In this document: piece by piece, positions 58,604-64,000 of the stretch | Layout: every line of letters begins with the position of its first letter | Numbering within the stretch: position 1 is the stretch's first letter | Assembly: GCA_022113835.1 (NCBI GenBank) | Contig: JAILWY010000025.1 | Coordinates: 2,914,001 to 2,978,000 of the forward strand | Length of the DNA: 64,000 nucleotides | Source of the DNA: Atopsyche davidsoni | Lineage: Eukaryota > Arthropoda > Insecta > Trichoptera > Hydrobiosidae | Direction: 5' to 3' | Program-made: the position numbers and the translations under genes | The notes under the pieces: generated by a model | The model's input: only the letters and a program-made list of their open reading frames with translations | Told to the model about the DNA's origin: nothing | The model's database searches: none

Positions 58604-61600
58604 ATGCTGATAAAACTGATCCTGTTCTCCACCCTCACCGCCCTTCGAGGGTCCGCCTCCACCATTGGGGAGAGGCAGGATGCGAAGTCGCTGAAGCCGG
58701 TTCTACTGTTGAACACGCAGCACCTCCACCAGGACTCCAAGGGCCTCTACGAGTGAGTGAGATTTAATATTTGTAACCATAATAGGAATCAACTAATCTT
58801 TATCAAACATTGAAGTGATTTTGTATTTAATTTATAGTTTAAAACCACCTATTTTGCACTACCTGCAATTCTGAAATATTTCAGTAATCATGAAGGTTTC
58901 AGTTTTTTTCGCGTTGCGTTTTCACCCGGTCTACCCTATTTGAGCTATTTTATGAGAGTTCATGACATTAATTAGACTATAGCATAGGTTCCCAAAGTGG
59001 TCAATATCGACCCCCAGGGGTCGATGACAGCGAAAAATTAAATGGGGGTCTACGAGAGTGGATCCCATTTAAGCAGGTCATCACCAAAATACCACAGTAG
59101 ATTATCAATCCATATGGTGACATTGAAGAATCTGAAGTCATACTACAAGAAGAACTGATCGAAATAAGCAATTATGAAGAACTGAAGGTGCCGTTTAGAA
59201 AGGGATATCAGCAGTTTTGGCTTCAGAGAGGCATACCTGCTATTTATCCTGCATTATGGACTACGGTAAGAAGGTTTTTGATAGCTTTACCACCTTCGTT
59301 CCTTGCGGAAAGGTATTTCAGTGCGGTCGACATTCTTCTTACAAAAAAAAGGAATAGATTGGATATCACTGGGCGAGAAGATTTAAAGTTAAATCTGACT
59401 TATTTGAAGTCAAATATTGAAAATTTGCTGTCAAAGCATCAGACCCGTCCCTCCCATTAAAAGTTGATTTTTTATTGCATTTTGAGCGTTTTTATTTATA
59501 AAGGCATACAGTAAAACCTCGATATAACGGACCCCTGTATAGCGGACAAAAAATCCGGTCAAATATAAAAATTCTACACCAGCAAGGCAGGGGGGGTCTA
59601 CGAAAAACAGGAAAACTCGACATGGGGTCGACGGGACTAAAAGTTTGGTAACCTCTGGACTATAGCATATCTTGAGTTATCAATTTTGAAAAAAAGTAAT
59701 GCGTGTACGAGGCTTCTGAAATAAGCTATGTAGCATTTTTTTTTTCAGCAAGTTAATATTTTTAAACGTGGCGTTGATTTGTGACGCGGATTCCCCCTAC
59801 AATGGTAACATTTACGGCAGGCCTCCCCTCTCGGAGCGAGCGTTCGCGCAGTTGGCGCATTCTGTCGCACCGGGCGGAGAGATCGAGACTCATTTACGGG
59901 GGGGAGGGGAGAACGGGTGCCACTGTGACGCGGCGATGATTTATCACCGCGAGGGAAGACCGGCCGAAGGTCAATAGGCCGAATATTAAAATTCCCGTTT
60001 GTAGACCCCGAGGAGCGAATAAATCACCCGGCGCGAGGGGTCGATTGGACGATGCGAAAAAAAAAAAAAAAAAAAACTACAAATTAATGTTGAAATTCGC
60101 ACTTTTCGTTAGAAAGCAAAAGAATGTTACACTACATAGATTGCAAGAGGATTAATTAAAAATGTTTATCTGCTGAGTGGTGCTGAGCCATCTGTGTAAA
60201 AAAAAAGCCGGAGGTAGCATACAAGTGAAAAAAATGTTTCAGCCTTTGTCGCAAATTAGTATTTCTGAAAATATGTAGAAAGACCAGAGGACCTACTACA
60301 CTATTTAGTATATGAGAAGCACTTGATGAAGAAGAAATGATGGACAAAACTGAATACTTGAATACTTTTGTGAAGCGGTACACCCATGGTGTTTTAAGTA
60401 CTCTCCTTTAAAATAAAGTTTCAAATACCTTGATATATATATAATATATTTAAGATTAGTGAAGAGCTTCGGTTTTTGTTTCCCTACAGAATAAATTAAG
60501 CCACAGTATACGCTGAATACTTCGAATCGAACAATCGCGCCCGGATGAGATCGCATCTCTGCCAGTGTGTAATTTACGTCGAGTTAACAATAACACTAAC
60601 GGCGTAGGCAAGTCGGGCATTATTGTTGCTGAGGGCGGGGGTAAGTTTTGGCTCCGCGCGTGAGATAAACACTTTAGTTGCCGGTGTCTTTCATCACGAC
60701 AAAGGGGATGAATTACATGTGCGGCCGCAGGGGAGCCCCCCCCCCCGTATAATAATACAGCCCGAGACTGGGGACTTGTATGGGCGGCGAAATGTAGCCC
60801 CAGGGCCGGACTGGACCGCAGTTCAAAATAATAATAAAAAAAAAAATACAAACAGCACAATGCGAATGATTGAGGGAGTAAGGTTTAAGATTAAGGATAA
60901 AGGTTTTTTTTAAACAAACACAGTGTGTTATGTATGAAATTTTAATGTTTTTGTGAAAATCCCATACTAAGACTTTGTATCAATATAAATTTCTTATGCT
61001 TTGTAAAAAAATGTTTATGTCTTAAATTTTTTGAAATGCTACTCACAGTGCGGCAGTGACGTTATCAATGTATACAATGTAATATATGTATATATATATA
61101 TATTTATGCGACCCCGTTATGCGCGGTTTCACTATAACGTGAATTTCAAATTTCGCGTTAAAATGCCTCGCATTACGCGAATTTCTTATTTTAAGAATGT
61201 GTAAGAATGAACATAATGTAGTCATTGATTTTTCTTAACAATTAATAAACAACGTTGGGTGTTATGAACGTATTTTACAAGAACGTAAAAGAAACGCTAC
61301 CCAAAAGACAGTAGATGTATTTTTCTGTAAAAATCATCACAGACACGATCTGACAGCTAGAGTTTTCAAACAAAAACTCATGGATCTCACGATAAAAAAT
61401 CATATGTACGGCGAAATGCAATGCTAAATGTACTCGATTAAATGGAAAAACGGGGTTTACCGCACGATTTTAAATCGATAGTGTTATATCTGCTGAACTA
61501 GCGAATCAACATGAAGATCCGATACTTTTTGACGTTGTTTGTAAGAACATGATTCACGGCCCATGCGGAGCATTGAATATGAATCCACCTTGCATAAAAG

Positions 61601-63680
61601 ACGGCAAATTTCCTTCCTTTTTTTTTTTTTCGAACAAATAAAAAAAGTATTTTATTTCTTTATTTAGCGTAGTAGCACGCGCCGGGTATCCGCTAGTATA
61701 TATATATATATAATCATGCAGATTCCTGGTCGTTTTGATAAAATCCAATCCGACCCAGTGCCGGCGCCGCACATTGGCGGGTGTCGCCGCAGCGGCTCGC
61801 GGCGAGGGGGGCATAATAAATGTTTATTGCCAGAATTTAGCCGAGTAAATCACCGCAGCAAAAACCGCGCCGCCGCCCCTGCGAAAAGTACTTCCCAACT
61901 CCTCGGTCAGCCGGCTAGTCGAGCACCAACGACCTGCCTACGCGTGGATAACCACCGTGACGAGCTATTGCAGTCAATCCGCAACTATCATCATGACTTA
62001 CTCTAAATTTAGTAAAAAAAAATAATCGCATAATATAAACTGACCCTTAAAATAATTTTTGATAATTATTGATAATTGCCACAATTTCACAATTAAAAAC
62101 CCTACTTTGTATATCGTTTTTTTTTATTTTGTAAAAATTCGTATAACAACTCGCTTGGCTGTACAATTTCTCCAGTACGCTAATTGCTAACCTCTGACAC
62201 AGCGTAATTGCCTTATCTCTAATAGCCGAGACCCATTTAAAATGATCTGTCGAGGACATCAGCAAGTGTGGTGGTTTCAATGGGCTTTTTTTGTCCCGAG
62301 AAGACACGGGAGGCGTTCAGCTTACAGTAATCCCACGTTAAATATATGTTATAATATGACACGTTTGACATTTCTAGTACAAAATCTAAAATAAAATTAT
62401 TAATAGTAATTTATTCCGAATACACGATTTCACACGGAATAACTTCAATTATAAAAGTGTAATCAACAGATTAAAAAAAAAATAATAATAAAAAGTTAAT
62501 TAATTTATAACAGCAAATTTAACCGTTAAAAAATCAACTTGGTCAATTAAAACGGGAAAACTCATAAAAAAAGGGTTTTGAATTTATTCGCAGCTGGAAG
62601 GCAAACGAAGCTCGGCGATCGATCAAAAAATTTAATCGGGTAATGTTTTTTTGAATAATATAAAAAAAGTTTAAATTGTTTCGTAAAATGTAAACACGCC
62701 CCCTCCCCTCCCCTTTTACCCCTTACCTGTAACATCATTTTGACATGAATTCATGCAGATTTAGTGCTTAATTTAATTATGTTATACCTATTTTACTTGA
62801 TTAACCACGTTTTTGAAGTATAGTGATTCAGAATTCAGTTGCATTAATGCACAATTGCTAAATTACCCAGCGAACGAAATTGATTTGTTCTTTCAGCGAT
62901 TTCATGCCGATTTAGTGTTTAATTAATTATGTGACAACTTACGTATCTTACTATACATTTTTGGATGTATAGTAAGTCAGAAGTCAGTTTTATTGATAGC
63001 AAATGATTGAAGTACCCAATGAATGATTGTGATTTGTTCATTTGGGCGTCTTCTAAGTTTTTTTGTAGTACAGCCAAACATAAGTCAGCTGAAAAACAAA
63101 AATACTGCCGAATCTATATTTTTATTGGATAGCAGGAGTTTTGAAACACATGTATATATATTATCATATATATATATACTATATATATATATATACATAT
63201 GTAAAGTGGATTTTTCGGAGTAGGCGTGTTTATATGAACACTGCGAAAATCACACTGTTTATTTTCTCATGTAAACGCACATTGCCGGTCGCTTTTTGGA
63301 CACCGAGCTATTCCAGGGGTGGTCAAAAGTTAAGCTTTATTATTAATATTTATTTTTTATTATTATTATTATATTATATTTGAACGACAAATCTGAATAG
63401 CCATGCTTTCGCCTTTCAAGTCCGTGAATGGCATTTTTTATTTTATTTTCGCAGCTATGGATACTCAAACGGCGAGTCGTCCAAGCAAGAGTCCAGATCC
63501 TCAGACGGTGTGACCAGAGGCTCCTACTCCTACGTGGACGCCCACGGGCAGCTGCAAGCCGTGACTTACGAGGCTGACGCCACCAGGGGCTTCACCGTCG
63601 TCTCCAGCAGCATCCCTAAGGTATACAGCACTGCCACTATCAAGCTGAACAGGACCTATTACTATATAAGAGCTGCTTAG
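58604..63680 (+). CDS. Cuticle protein with one RR (chitin_bind_4) domain
   Basis: Coding exon 1 (58604-58752) starts with ATG directly after TTTTCAG and ends GA|GTGAGT. Coding exon 2 begins at 63455 after TTTTCGCAG. Joined, they give a 124-residue protein with TAG at 63678-63680. Residues 1-19 are a signal peptide (MLIKLILFSTLTALRGSAS). Residues 47-104 form the RR domain: GLYDYGYSNGESSKQESRS, GSYSYVDAHGQLQAVTYEAD and GFTVVSSSIP. The layout (HQDS-G-Y-YGYS-G-SSK-E-R--DGVT-G) is close to domain 1 of the protein at 44626-45814, so the two are paralogues. It should be secreted and bind chitin in the exoskeleton. An AAG|GTATAC at 63620/63621 could be a further donor, in which case the last 19 residues are wrong and more exons lie to the right. 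The 4.7 kb intron holds a hAT insertion and GC-rich islands. Confidence 0.85.
59101..59460 (+). pseudogene. hAT transposase C-terminal dimerisation domain
   Basis: The frame is open from after the TAG at 59098 to TAA at 59458. It includes WLQRGIPAIYPALWTTVRR, FLIALPPSFLAERYFSAVDI and LLTKKRNRLDITGREDLKL, the C-terminal hAT dimerisation region of Buster/ZBED5/FAM200-type transposases. The zinc finger and catalytic core are missing, so it is a remnant within the deleted element. Confidence 0.88.
59509..59575 (+). repeat. Pogo/Tigger-like terminal fragment nested in the hAT
   Basis: CAGTAAAACCTCGATATAAC followed by a GGACCCCTGTATAGCGGAC and AAATCCGG block resembles the ends of Tc1-mariner elements of the pogo/Tigger group. 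The other end is not seen. Confidence 0.5.
59770..60060. promoter_or_regulatory. GC-rich intronic island, possible enhancer (A)
   Basis: A CpG-rich segment in an AT-rich intron carries TTTATCACCGCGAGG (59939-59953) and AATAAATCACCCGGCGCGAG (60018-60037). A related GAGTAAATCACCGCAGC lies at 61842-61858 in the second island. It has no conserved frame, so a regulatory role is only inferred. Confidence 0.35.
60520..60830. other. GC-rich intronic patch
   Basis: CpG-containing patch in the same intron, with a C10 run at about 60738-60747. An A-run of about 20 lies just before the region, at 60056-60077. Open frames on both strands reflect composition. Confidence 0.35.
61105..61420 (+). pseudogene. 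Possible Tigger-type transposon remnant
   Basis: CCCCGTTATGCGCGGTTTC, CACTATAACGTGAATTTC and TTACGCGAATTTC resemble Tigger-type terminal sequence. Downstream a plus-strand frame reads QKTVDVFFCKNH, similar to the acidic/aromatic C-terminus of such transposases. It is too short and degenerate to be sure. Confidence 0.35.
61735..61995. promoter_or_regulatory. GC-rich intronic island, possible enhancer (B)
   Basis: A CpG-rich segment (GGTGTCGCCGCAGCGGCTCG near 61780-61800) is followed by CATAATAAATGTTTATTGCC (61812-61831, containing a forkhead-like TGTTTATT) and GAGTAAATCACC. No gene is supported. It is an enhancer candidate for the surrounding cuticle gene. Confidence 0.35.
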
Positions 63681-63812
63681 CCTGCTATTTCGACATACAA
63701 GGTCATAAAAATTTGTGATCTACTAGGACTTAGTAACTAGGTAATCATCTTCAACAATATTGAAGCTGGCAAATCTGGATTATGTGGAATACATTTAGTC
63801 TAGTCCAGTGCT

Positions 63813-64000
63813 TCTCAAAGTGGTCCCTACGGACCCCAGGGACCCCCCTGGGATCATTTAAGGGGTCTTTAGAAAATTAAAATCGATTTGGGGGTCCCTT
63901 AACAACGTCAGGAGGTCCGCGCATGGTTTGATGTAAAATAAAAAAATTGTGACACATTTTTATTAATATGGAAGTTAAAATAAATAACAATGAATACATT
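63813..64000. mobile_element. hAT-type element end running off the window
   Basis: CAGTGCTTCTCAAAGTGG followed by a GGTCCCTACGGACCCCAGGG and GGGGGTCCC region is the typical end of a hAT (Charlie/Buster-like) element. The other end and any transposase lie to the right of the window. Confidence 0.7.

Larger units (their letters stand above)
58983..59657 (+). mobile_element. hAT element, Buster-like, internally deleted
   Basis: The 675-bp element has ends CATAGGTTCCCAAAGT and the complement of CAGAGGTTACCAAACT. It is flanked by a perfect 8-bp duplication GACTATAG (58975-58982 and 59658-59665). It keeps only the transposase C-terminus. It lies in the second coding intron of the cuticle gene. Subterminal GGGGTCGAT / GGGGTCGAC blocks are also inverted. 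Confidence 0.9.

Noticed and set aside
62047..62307. 86-codon minus-strand frame (reads SAIRDKAITLCQRLAISVLE)
   Set aside because: It has a protein-like texture but no splice context, promoter or recognised family; too weak to annotate.

Overview
The window is animal nuclear DNA, AT-rich and repeat-dense, with small exons, GT-AG introns and many transposon remnants. An insect fits best: there are Rebers-Riddiford cuticle protein genes, an SmD2 whose C-terminus matches the insect form, an ABCH/ABCG20-like transporter and TATA plus CAGT core promoters. A hemipteran is possible, but that is a guess. The repeats include DD34D mariners, hAT elements, a LINE 3' end family and hammerhead-bearing Penelope-like terminal repeats.

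Genes, left to right. (1) 0.3-1.15 kb, minus: the first two coding exons of an ABCH/ABCG20-type ABC transporter that leaves the window on the left. (2) 33.6-34.3 kb, minus: complete snRNP core protein SmD2, whose start codon is split by an intron. (3) 35.5-39.0 kb, minus: an eight-exon gene for a 464-residue protein that I do not recognise, with an Asn/Lys/Ser-rich N-terminal part and a cysteine-rich C-terminal module built from several small exons. (4) 44.5-45.8 kb, plus: a TATA-driven two-exon cuticle protein with two chitin-binding RR domains. (5) 52.8-53.2 kb: one or two candidate exons of an unknown protein. (6) 56.3-63.7 kb, plus: a second TATA-driven cuticle gene with one RR domain and a 4.7 kb intron that holds a hAT insertion and GC-rich islands. 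Genes 4 and 6 are paralogues that probably belong to one cuticle gene cluster.

The rest is mobile and repeated DNA. The main items are: a 2.6 kb hAT-like transposon with 14-bp inverted ends, an 8-bp target duplication and a broken, intron-containing transposase (23.0-25.6 kb); two head-to-head mariner fragments inserted as one 1.06 kb block into a LINE fragment (11.4-12.5 kb); a mariner remnant (15.7-16.2 kb); a 1.2 kb element with inverted ends of about 145 bp (16.6-17.8 kb); hAT MITEs with CAGGGGTGGCCAAC ends (4.4 and 40.6 kb); a Buster-like hAT in a cuticle gene intron (59 kb); a three-unit 0.28 kb tandem array (21.4-22.2 kb); and a twelve-unit minisatellite that abuts the promoter of gene 6 (55.2-56.2 kb).

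The strongest leads for something undescribed are the cysteine-rich 464-residue protein, the hAT-like transposon, the long-inverted-repeat element and the palindromic hammerhead-like modules around the cuticle genes. No complete new multi-gene system is visible.
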